Shown piece by piece: positions 40,301-52,300 of a stretch of DNA of 64,000 nucleotides (its first letter is position 1; every line of letters starts with the position of its first letter). Below the pieces are notes generated by a model, which saw only the letters and a list, made by a program, of their open reading frames with translations, was not told the DNA's origin and did not search any database. Source of the DNA: Culex pipiens pallens (taxonomy: Eukaryota; Arthropoda; Insecta; Diptera; Culicidae); the NCBI RefSeq assembly GCF_016801865.2, contig NC_068939.1, positions 64,139,273 through 64,203,272 of the forward strand, read 5' to 3'. A program made the translations under genes and the position numbers.

Positions 40301-43300
40301 CAGCTCAGCGTTCCCTCCTGGATGGGGGCGTTCGTTCGCTAGCGTGGTCGCTGCCGGTAGCGGCAATGCGGCCCAGCAAGAAGTCACCGGGGAAGATCTC
40401 TTTACCCTGCCGGAGTTCTTTGCTCTCGCGGGGGAGATGATGACGCGGTTCCAGACCTGCCGTAACAAGGCGGAGCAATTCCTGGCCCTTGGGGAGCTGA
40501 TGATCAAGCACATCTACAAATGATTAAATACTGTGATTTAGTTATAAGCTTTTTCCCCTTTCCTTTGCAATTTTAGCAAGTTTTTTTTTTAAATTTTTCT
40601 TGCTCTTGTTAGTGCCTTAGTTATAGAAATAATTGTTCCAAAATGGATTATGATGCAACACACAGCTGAAAGGAACTCCAAAACTCTGTTATGAATTGCA
40701 AAAGAACCGATTGTATCTTGATTATTCACAAATAAAACCGAATTGAAATTGAATTCGTGAAATTTTCCGATCTTTTCGAAAAAAATATTTTCTTTTTTTA
40801 ATCGTGACTAATATTTCAAAAGGGCGTAATATTGAACGTTTGGCCCTTTTAAAATGTTAGCCTTGCTTTAAAAAATAAAAAAAATATTTTTTTTTCGAAA
40901 GGATCATAAAATTCACGAATGTTTCATATTTTAACATTGAAAATCGGACCATAAGTTGCTGAGATATCGACTAAAACAAAATTCAAAAAAGCAAAATATA
41001 GAGAATATTCTCAGCCCTTCAAAAATATATTTTTCTAGAATGGGCAAACACGGGCACTAATTTAAAAAAAATGAATAACTGCTACTACTTTCAAAAAAGT
41101 TATTAAAAAATGGCTATAACTTGAAAACTGTGCACTTTATCAAAATTTCATTGATGTACTTTTTGGTTGTAAATTTGATTTTACATCGAAAAATGAAGTT
41201 GAAAATTTTCTGCGACCAATATTTGGATATTTTGAAAAAATCAGTATTGATTAAAAAAATCATAACTCGGTCAAAGATGTTTTGCCCATTCTAGAAATTT
41301 CTGAAAAGTTGGCTCCCCTAAAACATATCAGAAAATGAAAAAAAATAAAAATAGGGTTTTTTGCAAATCAAGTTTTTGTGACAAAAAGTGAAATTAAAAA
41401 TCACCCAAATTGTTTTTACCGCGTATCATATTTTTTCAGTGTAGTTCTTATCCATACCTACAACTTTGTCGAGAACACCAAATCGATCAAAAAATTCCTT
41501 CAAAAGATACAGATTTTCGAATTTTCATAAATCATTTTTGTATGGACAGCTGCCAAATTTTTATGGAAAATTATATGGACAAACTAATGACGGAAAATGG
41601 CTTCTTTGGGCATACCGAATGCACCAAAAAAGTTTCAGCCGGATGAAAAAATAAAAAAAAATTAAAAAAAAAATTTGTGGCTTTTTGAGATACGGCCATT
41701 TAAAGTTTTCAATTGCGCAATACAGGTAGAGATAAATATTTAATCAACATTTTCTCGGAAATGGAGTCTACGTCCAATTTTCTTCAAAATTAAGTCTAAG
41801 ACTGACCTTCTAAGATTTGTGTTTCCTGAGCTATCGCAGTTTAAAACTAGGAGGTTCGCTCAAAAATCGCCAAAAAGTCGATTTTTTGGGAAGGTACAAA
41901 AATGGAGGGAGTGGTCCGATTTGGATGAAATTCGGGATTCTTGCATGTTTTGATAGTATCAACAGCTCTGCCAAATTTGAGCACGATCGGAGAAGGTAGT
42001 TTTCGAATGTTGTTCCGCGGGAACAATATCAGCTTGTGGAGCAAGGTTTTGAACAAAAGTCCCATACTCTGGGCAGAGGGATGAGCTTTAAAAAATTTCC
42101 GAAACCATTCGTAATCCGCCAAATGGGGTACCCTCACTAGCGCTTGACTACTCAACAAAATAAACTGAGTAAAATGTTATTTACTACAGTTTCCAATTAC
42201 CGTGCACATCGCTCACCTCCACCTCCAATGCACCTCCATTTGTCTCTCACTTATCCCAAAAGGGGTTCAACTGGTGCTACCCTGGGCTGCAAAGTGAAGC
42301 AATGCAATGCAGCCGTAAAATAGCCGGAAGATGAACTTTTCAAATGTATAGAGAAAGGATATCCCGCTGAAAGCGCGCTCACCTAGAGCGAAACCGCAAA
42401 AGGATGAGCGCCAGTTCAACCCCTAAAGGACAGGCAAAATCCTTTCCAGCTCCACATTGCTGCTGGATTTCCCCACAAACAGTCGTCGAAGAAGAATTGC
42501 GCCAGCGCTTTAATCCCTGCTGTTTCAATGACGGTTTCGACGGCTGCCACTTTTGTGCAACGATCCGGGCGATGGGGCTTGCGAGATACGAACTCATTGG
42601 AAAGCTTTTTGATATTTAACGGTTGAGACTGCTGCCCTTTCAGGAATAAAACTGTAGATAGGATTACGTCGCTTTTGTTTCAGAACTTGGTTTATGTTCG
42701 TGAGATTATGGTTTCAAATTTTACAGTCTAACACATTTGCATCAGGGGAGGAAGGATGCGTGGACATACCGTACAAAACGTTCAGTTATGATGTGATGTG
42801 TGTTTTAAGGGAGTTCCTAATTATTGCAATGCATTTGTATTGATTCATTCAAATTAATTATAGGGGAAATTCTGACATGACACCATTTCATAATTGAGCC
42901 CAACCAAAGCTAGTGAAATTTCCTGAAATGTTTGAAGTTATTCAGACACCAGCAGCGTAGCGTAACATCAAATCTAAAAATACCAATTTCAGGTGAGGAA
43001 TTTGCTCTGAAAATCGTAAAAAGGGCTTGCAGCTGTCTTGAGCACACCTAAGATGTGTACTCTACGAACTTTTATGTGCCCCGTACATCTCGAGTTCTAG
43101 CTGATGGCGAAGCTGATACGTGAAGATATTATCACGAAAAAGGTATCCCAAAGCATATGCAGAGAGGGACTAAAGGTACGATTTGCAAGGGAGGTAAGGT
43201 GGAAAACAAGGTAAAAGATGACATAATAGCAATAAAACGTGATATTCCTAGCAAAATTTACGCTCCGCACTCAGATTTGTTTGGGTGCGACGTTTTACGG

Positions 43301-46300
43301 ACTTAGGACGTGTTTTGAATATTTATTGCGAGGGCTTCCACGAGACGAAGCTTAATCATCCGTGATTGTAACTTAGTTGTACTCTGTCAGATTTTATAAT
43401 CTAGAGATCATGTTGATCTTTGAATAAGTAAAAACTTTGCATATTGATTCTGTTACTAGGTCAAACAATTATAATTAATCGATCCATATAGAAATATATT
43501 CCTAAAAGTTTACAATAGAAAATTCAATAAGAACTGCTGAGTTTTACGTCACCCGTGAAAAGTGTGCCATCAACGAATTATTGATGAATATTTGCCCTAA
43601 AACTTCCTACCCAGAGCCATCCCGGGTAAAAACCCGATAAACCGCTGAGTTTTCCGCAAACACGGCTACGCTTTTTAGCCCCCCTCTCTCTCTCACTGTT
43701 TCCTGTTTTTCCCGACCCTTAACGAGAAAAAACAACAGCCAGCCAGCCAACCAGCCAGCTTGATGATGTTTTTCACTTGGCTCGTCCGCAAATCCCTGGT
43801 AGCGCTGGCATTCCACAAGTTTACCAATAAACGATAATCTGAAAACAATTCCGGCTGCTGCTCGTGCCAGCAGTTTCGAGGAAAAGCCCCCGTGTCAAAC
43901 GCTCCTGAAATGCCAGGGAGGTGGTTGACGACGGTTGGCTGCCAAAGAGGGGCTCGCTCGGTTGGAATTAATCAACCGAACCTTGGGAAAGATATTGGGG
44001 CCCGTTCAGCCGTGGAAAAAGCAAATTTTCACACACCATATCCGGGCGCGCCCCCCGCAGAGAGAAAGGAGTGGCGCACCGGTTGAAAGTTTAGATGAAG
44101 TTAGGGTGACTGGGTTGATTGACTGAGTGGTTTGACTGAGAAGTTTTTTATGCTTCAAGCTATTTCAAATGTATGCTAAGGCGAAAACAAATAAGTTAAA
44201 ATAAAAATAAACATTTTGTGGTTCATAATGTGTTTAAACTCTTATCAGTTTATGGAAAATACACAAAATCTTCAACCTGCAAAAGCCCAGAGCTGCTTGC
44301 TGAGCATATATTGGTAAGACGGTTGCACTACATTTTAAAGGATAGGACCTTATAAAAATAAATTTATGAAAAAAAAATACATTTTTAGGGAATCAAAACA
44401 GAAATGACTTGAGTTTATGGACACGTTTTGGTTTTTTTTCTTGAATTATGATAATTTTTTTTTTCAATGTAATAATACACGGAAAAAAAAGTGTGCGAGA
44501 AATCGTGAATTTCGATTCATGAATTCGTGAATAATTTTGTGCATGATTTCGTGATACCTTTCATGATTTCATGAATTTTATTCATGAAATCGTGCATAAA
44601 AATGCACGAATTTATGAATTTTATTCATGGCTAAAATATTTTTACGAATATTCATGAATTTTTCTTCATGAAATCATGCATATCACTATTCATGATTTCA
44701 TGACTGATTTTCATGAAGTCATGACTAAACTTCATGAATTCATGAAAAATATTCATGATTTTACGATTATTTATGCATGCGTAAATTTTACGTCGTAAAA
44801 TTTTATTCGCGAATTTATGAATCATGTTTTTTATGATTTCATGAAAGTTTACATGTTTTCATGAATAAAATGCATGAATACGTGCATAACATTCATGGGT
44901 TTATGAATTTGTATCCATGTTTATGACGAGTGATCTTGATCAATCAAGAACAGTTTCGTTCGAACTGTCAAGTTTGTTTTTCGCTTGCCAGTTCAGCCGC
45001 GTGTTTATTTGCCACGAAGTCAATCGCGTTGTGACTTGTCGCGTCCTGTTGTGTTTGCCGGTAAAAGTGACCGTGATTTGCGGACCCGGGATTTGGAGGT
45101 GCTGTCCACCGGAACCGGGAAAAGATCTGCGGCCGTTCCGTTGGAAATGGCAACGGAGCCAAGGGCTAGCAGGAAGAGGACCGAGCTGCAGGAGGAGGAC
45201 CGAGTGGCAAGAGGAGGCCCGAATGGCAGGAGGAGGACCGAGCAGCAAGAGTAGGACCGAGTGGCAGGAAGAGGAACGAGCGCGGGAGGAGGACCAGGCG
45301 GCAGAAGGAGTGCCGAGCGGCAGGAGGAGTAACAAGGTAAGAGACAGAACAGTTCCCGGTTTGTTTCGATTGTCGAATCAAGGGGAACATGGTCCATAAG
45401 ACAGTTCCCGTGTTTTATCTCCGCGTGTGACAGTTTCTTGGTCGTGGACTCGTAGGGATCTCGGTTTTCTGTCAATTGCCGGAGCATTCTACGCGTGTGA
45501 CAGACAGTGAGGTTTGTTTTGGTTTTGGAAACGAAAAAATCCCGTTTTTTTATCGGTTCTCGTGGATGCGCTAAGTGACATTTCGGTGCTTTGTTTTGAG
45601 CTAGAAATGGGGACATAGGTAAAGTAAGTTAATAATTTTAATGATTTTAATATTGTAAGAATATTATTTTAAAGTATTTAACATATTTAAAGTATTTGAA
45701 GTTAATAACGTATTTTAATAATTATCAGCATTTCAATTTTCTTAGGTACTTTAATTTTGTAAAGACTTTTAAGTTTTTTGAAATATTATTATTTTTAGGT
45801 ATGTTAAGTATGCTAATGAATTTAGAAATTTTTATTTTTACAGGTATGTTAATATTGTGACTTTTAAAAGTATCTAAGTATTTCAAGTATTTTAAATATT
45901 TCAAGTGTTTAGAGTTTGTTGAGTGTTGAAATAATTTTAAGCATTTAATTTTTTCCAGGTATTTTAATATTGTAAGTATTAAAAATATTTTAAGTATTTG
46001 AAATATTTATTTTTTAAGTATATTCATTTGTTCAGGTATTTTAATATTAAATGTTTTTAAAGTTTTCAAGTATTTCAAGTATTTGAAATAATTGAAGTGT
46101 TTAAAGTTTGTTAAGCTTTTAAATAATTTTAAGCAATTAATTTTTTATAGGTTTTTTAATATTTCAAGAACTTGAAATATTTTAAGTATTTTTAAGTTTT
46201 TAACATATTTAAAGTATTTAAAGAATTTTAATAATTTTAAGTATTTTCAGTATTTTAAGTATTTTCAGTATTTTAAGTATTTTAAGTATTTTAAGTATTT

Positions 46301-49300
46301 TAGGTATTTTAAGTATTTTAAGTATTTTAAGTATTTCAAGTATTTCAAGTATTTCAAGTATTTCAAGTATTTAAAGTATTTAAAGTATTTAAAGTATTTA
46401 AAGTATTTAAAGTATTTAAAGTATTTAAAGTATTTAAAGTATTTAAAGTATTTAAAGTATTTAAAGTATTTAAAGTATTTAAAGTATTTAAAGTATTTAA
46501 AGTATTTAAAGTATTTAAAGTATTTAAAGTATTTAAAGTATTTAAAGTATTTAAAGTATTTTAAGTATTTAAAGTATTTAAAGTATTTAAAGTTTTTAAA
46601 GTATTTAAAGTATTTAAAGTATTTAAAGTATTTAAAGTATTTAAAGTATTCAAAGTATTTAAAGTATTTAAAGTATTTAAAGTATTAAAAGTATTTAAAG
46701 TATTTAAAGTATTTAAAGTATTTAAAGTATTTAAAGTATTTAAAGTATTTAAAGTATTTAAAGTATTTAAAGTATTTAAAGTATTTAAAGTATTTAAAGT
46801 ATTTAAAGTATTTAAAGTATTAAAATTATTTAAAGTATTTAAAGTATTTAAAGTATTTAAAGTATTTAAAGTATTTAAAGTACTTAAAGTATTTAAAGTA
46901 TTTAAAGTATTTAAAGTATATAAAGAATTTAAAAAAAATTAAAGTATTTAAAGTATTTAAAGTATTTAAAGTATTTAAAGTATTTAAAGTATTTAAAGTA
47001 TTTAAAGTATTTAAAGTATTTAAAGTATTTAAAGTATTTAATGTATTTAAAGTATTTCAAGTATTTAAAGTATTTAAAGTATTTAAAGTATTTAAAGTAT
47101 TCAAAGTATTTAAAGTATTTAAAGTATTTAAAGTATTTAAAGTATTTAAAGTATTTAAAGTATTTCAAGTATTTAAAGTATTTAAAGTATTTAAAGTATT
47201 TAAAGTATTTAAAGTATTTAAAGTATTTAAAGTATTTAAAGTATTTAAAGTATTTAAAGTATTTAAAGTATTTAAAGTATTTAAAGTATTTAAAGTATTT
47301 AAAGTATTTAAAGTATTTAAAGTATTTAAAGTATTTAAAGTATTTAAAGTATTTAAAGTATTTAAAGTATTTAAAGTATTTAAAGTATTTAAAGTATTTA
47401 AAGTATTTAAAGTATTTAAAGTATTTAAAGTATTTAAAGTATTTAAAGTATTTAAAGTATTTAAAGTATTTAAAGTATTTAAAGTATTTTAAGTATTTAA
47501 AGTATTTTAAGTATTTAAAGTATTTAAAGTATTTAAAGTATTTAAAGTATTTAAAGTATTTAAAGTATTTAAAGTATTTAAAGTTTTTAAAGTATTTAAA
47601 TTATTTAAAGTATTTAAAGTATTCAAAGTATTTAAAGTATATAAAGAATTTGAAAAATTTAAAATTTTTAAAGTATTTAAAGTTTTTAAAGTATTTAAAG
47701 TATTTAAAGTACTGAAAGTATTTAAAGTATTTAAAGTATTCAAAGTATTTAAAGTATTTAAAGTATTTAAAGTATTAAAAGTATTTAAAGTATTTAAAGT
47801 ATTTAAAGTATTTAAAGTATTTAAAGTATTTAAAGTATTTAAAGTATTTAAAGTATTTAAAGTATTTAAAGTATTTAAAGTATTTAAAGTATTAAAATTA
47901 TTTAAAGTATTTAAAGTATTTAAAGTATTTAAAGTATTTAAAGTATTTAAAGTACTTAAAGTATTTAAAGTATTTAAAGTATTTAAAGGATATAAAGAAT
48001 TTAAAAAAAATTAAAGTATTTAAAGTATTTAAAGTATTTAAAGTATTTAAAGTATTTAAAGTATTTAAAGTATTTAAAGTATTTAAAGTATTTAAAGTAT
48101 TTAAAGTATTTAATGTATTTAAAGTATTTCAAGTATTTAAAGTATTTAATGTATTTAAAGTATTTAAAGTATTCAAAGTATTTAAAGTATTTAAAGTATT
48201 TAAAGTATTTAAAGTATTTAAAGTATTTAAAGTATTTCAAGTATTTAAAGTATTTAAAGTATTTAAAGTATTTAAAGTATTTAAAGTATTTAAAGTATTT
48301 AAAGTATTTAAAGTATTTAAAGTATTTAAAGTATTTAAAGTATTTAAAGTATTTAAAGTATTTAAAGTATTTAAAGTATTTAAAGTATTTAAAGTATTTA
48401 AAGTATTTAAAGTATTTAAAGTATTTAAAGTATTTAAAGTATTTAAAGTATTTAAAGTATTTAAAGTATTTAAAGTATTTAAAGTATTTAAAGTATTTAA
48501 AGTATTTAAAGTATTTAAAGTATTTTAAGTATTTAAAGTATTTAAAGTATTTAAAGTATTTAAAGTATTTCAAGTATTTAAAGTATTTAAAGTATTTAAA
48601 GTATTTAAAGTTTTTAAAGTATTTAAATTATTTAAAGTATTCAAAGTATTTAAAGTATATAAAGAATTTGAAAAATTTAAAATTTTTAAAGTATTTAAAG
48701 TATTTTAAGTATTTAAAGTATTTAAAGTATTTAAAGTATTTAAAGTATTTAAAGTATTTAAAGTATTTAAAGTATTTAAAGTATTTAAAGTATTTAAAGT
48801 ATTTAAAGTATTTAAAGTATTTGAAGTATTGGAAGTATTGGAAGTATTTGAAGTATTTGAAGTATTTTAAGTATTCTAAGAATTTTATTTTCTTTAATTA
48901 AAGAGTTTAAAACTCTAAAATAAAGTATACAAAAAAAGTATTTTAGGTATTTCAAGTATTTTAAGTTTTATGAGCATTTCATTTATTTTATGTATTTTGC
49001 GTATTTCAATTATTTTGAGTTTGTGAAGTAATTAATTTATTTTGCGTATTTTAAATGGTTTGAGTTTTTGAAGTTTTTAAAGATTTTATTTTGTTGAGTA
49101 TTTTAAGAATTTCGGTGTTTTTTTAAATTTTCAATTCAACTCTCTATGACTCTTTTTGCGTCAAATTAAAGTGTTTGATCATCTGCATTTACAAAAATAA
49201 ATCCTTTTATTGTAAGTAATCACTTTATTGTAATTGGAGTTATTAATGAGACAAAACAATTATGGCTTTATTATACGAATTATCGATTATTCTATTATTA

Positions 49301-52300
49301 GTTCATCAGACAATCGAGTCTGGACTGTACAAGAAATCCCTTAGGTCTTTTTGTATTTAATTTAAGTTTTCGTTGTATTTTTGTATAGTAACGATCGGTA
49401 CCCAATTAACGTTTCCGAAATGCTCATGTCAAGTTTTTGAATGTTGGTTTTACTAAATTTATGATTGTATTTTTAATTTATTTAAAGCATTTTTGAACAT
49501 CACATAACTGGGACCTTTGTAAATTCAGAATTCTTCCGCAGTGACCGGTAATCGGTTCCAAGGTGGCCAGATGGAGCCAGAGTACATTGGCATCACATAC
49601 AATGGCTACAGTTTTAAATTTCATGAATTTTGATATGTCACATAACAGGGTTCCTTGCACATTCCGAAATGTCCCCAGTGACCACCGGTAACCGGTGACC
49701 GATTCCAAAGTGGCCAGGTGGGGCCAGATTTCATTGGCATCACATAAAATGGCCAAAGATTTGAATTTCATGAATTTTGATATGTCACAAGGCAGGGTTC
49801 CTTGCACATTCCGAAATGTCCCCAGTGTCCACCGGTAACCGGTGACCGGTTCCAATGGGGCTAGAGTGCATTGGCATCACATACAATGGCCACAGTTTTA
49901 AATTTAATGAATTTTGATATGTCACAAGACAGGGTTCCTTGCACATTCCGATATGTCCCCAGTGACCACCGGTAATCGGTGACCGGTTCCAAAGTGGCCA
50001 GGTGGGGCCAGATTACATTGGCATCACATAAAATGGCCAAAGATTTGAATTTCATGAATTTTGATATGTCACATGACAGGGTTCCTTGCACATTCCGAAA
50101 TGTCCCCAGTGACCACCGGTAATCGGTGACCGGTTCCAAAGTGGCCAGGTGGGGCCAGATTACATTGGCATCACATTAAATGGCCACAGTTTTAAATTTA
50201 ATGAATTTTGATATGTCACAAGACAGGGTTCCTTGCACATTCCGAAATGTCCCCAGTGACCACCGGTAACCAGTGACCGATTCCAAAGTGGCCAGGTGGG
50301 GCCAGATTTCATTGGCATCACATAAAATGGCCAAAGATTTGAATTTCATGAATTTTGATATGTCACATGACAGGGTTCCTTGCACATTCCGAAATGTCCC
50401 CAGTGACCACCGGTAATCGGTGACCGGTTCCAAAGTGGCCAGGTGGGGCCAGATTTCATTGGCATCACATAAAATGGCCAAAGATTTGAATTTCATGAAT
50501 TTTGATATGTCACAAGGCAGGGTTCCTTGCACATTCCGAAATGTCCCCAGTGACCACCGGTAACCGGTGACCGGTTCCAATGTGGCCAAGTGGGGCTAGA
50601 GTGCATTGGCATCACATACAATGGCCACAGTTTTAAATTTAATGAATTTTGATATGTCACAAGACAGGGTTCCTTGCACATTCCGATATGTCCCCAGTGA
50701 CCACCGGTAATCGGTGACCGGTTCCAAAGTGGCCAGGTGGGGCCAGATTTCATTGGCATCACATAAAATGGCCAAAGATTTGAATTTCATGAATTTTGAT
50801 ATGTCACAAGGCAGGGTTCCTTGCACATTCCGAAATGTCCCCAGTGACCACCGGTAATCGGTGACCGGTTCCAAAGTGGCCAGGTGGGGCCAGATTTCAT
50901 TGGCATCACATAAAATGGCCAAAGATTTGAATTTCATGAATTTTGATATGTCACAAGACAGGGTTCCTTGCACATTCCGAAATGTCCCCAGTGACCACCG
51001 GTAACCGGTGACCGGTTCCAAAGTGGCTAGGTGGGGCCAGATTACATTGGCATCACATAAAATGGCCAAAGATTTGAATTTCATGAATTTTGATATGTCA
51101 CAAGACAGGGTTCCTTGCACATTCCGAAATGTCCCCAGTGACCACCAGTAACCGGTGACCGGTTCCATAGTGGCCAGGTGGGGCCATAGTACATTGGAAT
51201 CACATAAAATGTGCCCCGTTTTTTTTTTTTTTTTTTTTTTTCACAAAACAGGATTCCTTGTCAATTCCGGTATGTGCCCCCAGTGGCACGATATGGTAAA
51301 TGTACAGAAAAAGTAATCCGGAAATTGTGAAAATCGTACCATGAAATCGTGAATATTACGAGTTTTACTTTACGAATTTTTGAACTATGCATATTGGGCA
51401 CGAATAAGCCAGGAGCCGTGAATAAATATGCATGATTAGACATGCCCGAATACACTCGTAAACGTGAATTAAATTCATGATTTCATAAAAAAAAATCACG
51501 AATTCATGAAATATATGCATGATTTCATGAAGTTTATACATGATTTCACGATTTTTTTTACGCCTTCAAAAATAAATCATAAAAAATATTCCAGAAATCA
51601 TGAATTTTGTGCACGAATTCATGAATAAAATTCACGATTTTATGATTTATTTACATTTTTTCATGAATTGTGAGCATGAAATCGCGAATATTTTTACGCC
51701 TTCATTTACAAATCGTAAAAATAATTCGAGATTTCATGAATTTTGTGCACGAAGTCATGCATAAAAATTCATGATTTCATGAATTTTATGCATGAAATCA
51801 TGAATTTTAATTCACGAGGTATATTTTTTTGATCGTAATCATGAATTTTTATTCATAAAATCGTGAATATTTTTCACGACTTCATGCATCCATTTCATGA
51901 AATCATGAATATTATTCACGTTTACGAGTGAAATCGGTCATGGAAAGTCATGCATATTTATTCACGATTCCTGGATAATTCGTGCCCATTATGCATAGTT
52001 CAAAAATTCGTAAAGCAAAAATCGCGATATTCACGATTTCATGGTACGATTTGCATGATTTTCGGAAACCTTTTTTTTCCGTGTATAGTGAAGGAAAAAC
52101 ACCCAACCAAACATATTTCAGGAAAGCTGAAAAAAGTTTATATTTTGTGAGGAATTATTTGGTTCAATTGGGTCCTAAAATGAAGCTTAGATTGCTGATA
52201 TTATTGTTTACAGCGATAAAGCTTATTTTTCTGAGTACAATGACCCTTTGTACGACCAGAAAGGGTTTAAAATGGATTTTTAAATCAATTTTGAAAAATT

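Larger units (their letters stand above)
38936..40980. mobile_element. Inner foldback split by the ORF1 retroelement
   Basis: The left arm CGATATCTCAGCAACTAATG and onward (38938-39002, continuing at 40767) pairs with the right arm ending CATAAGTTGCTGAGATATCG (to about 40970). The pairing continues through CCGATTTTCAATGTTAAAAT and CATTCGTGAAATTTT. Removing 39003-40766 rejoins the left arm exactly and restores a palindrome of about 280 bp with an AT-rich loop. This supports the insertion boundaries. Confidence 0.8.
37958..41652. repeat. 3.7-kb inverted repeat enclosing a smaller foldback
   Basis: Outer arms 37958-38245 and about 41175-41652 are inverted: TCCGGCTGAAACTTTTTTGG with GGTATGCCCAAAGAAGCCAT on the left matches the complement at 41592-41646, and CCAGAATGGGCAAAAAATCT with GACCGAGTTATGA matches 41268-41300. 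The right arm has about 190 bp extra (about 41400-41590). Between them is a second, smaller palindrome (38936-40980) that was split by the ORF1 retroelement. The nesting suggests three successive events. Confidence 0.7.

Noticed and set aside
39092..40513. Several minus and alternate-frame ORFs over the ORF1 element
   Set aside because: They are shadows of the GC-rich ORF1 coding strand.
44917..45616. 160-codon plus frame and a 198-codon minus frame
   Set aside because: Both run across the stop-free 19-bp repeat; the frame shifts relative to the unit and no domain is present.
47041..48901. Long frames encoding YLK or KYF repeats on both strands
   Set aside because: They result from the 9-bp TTTAAAGTA satellite, which has no stop in several frames. 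No start context or non-repeat domain.
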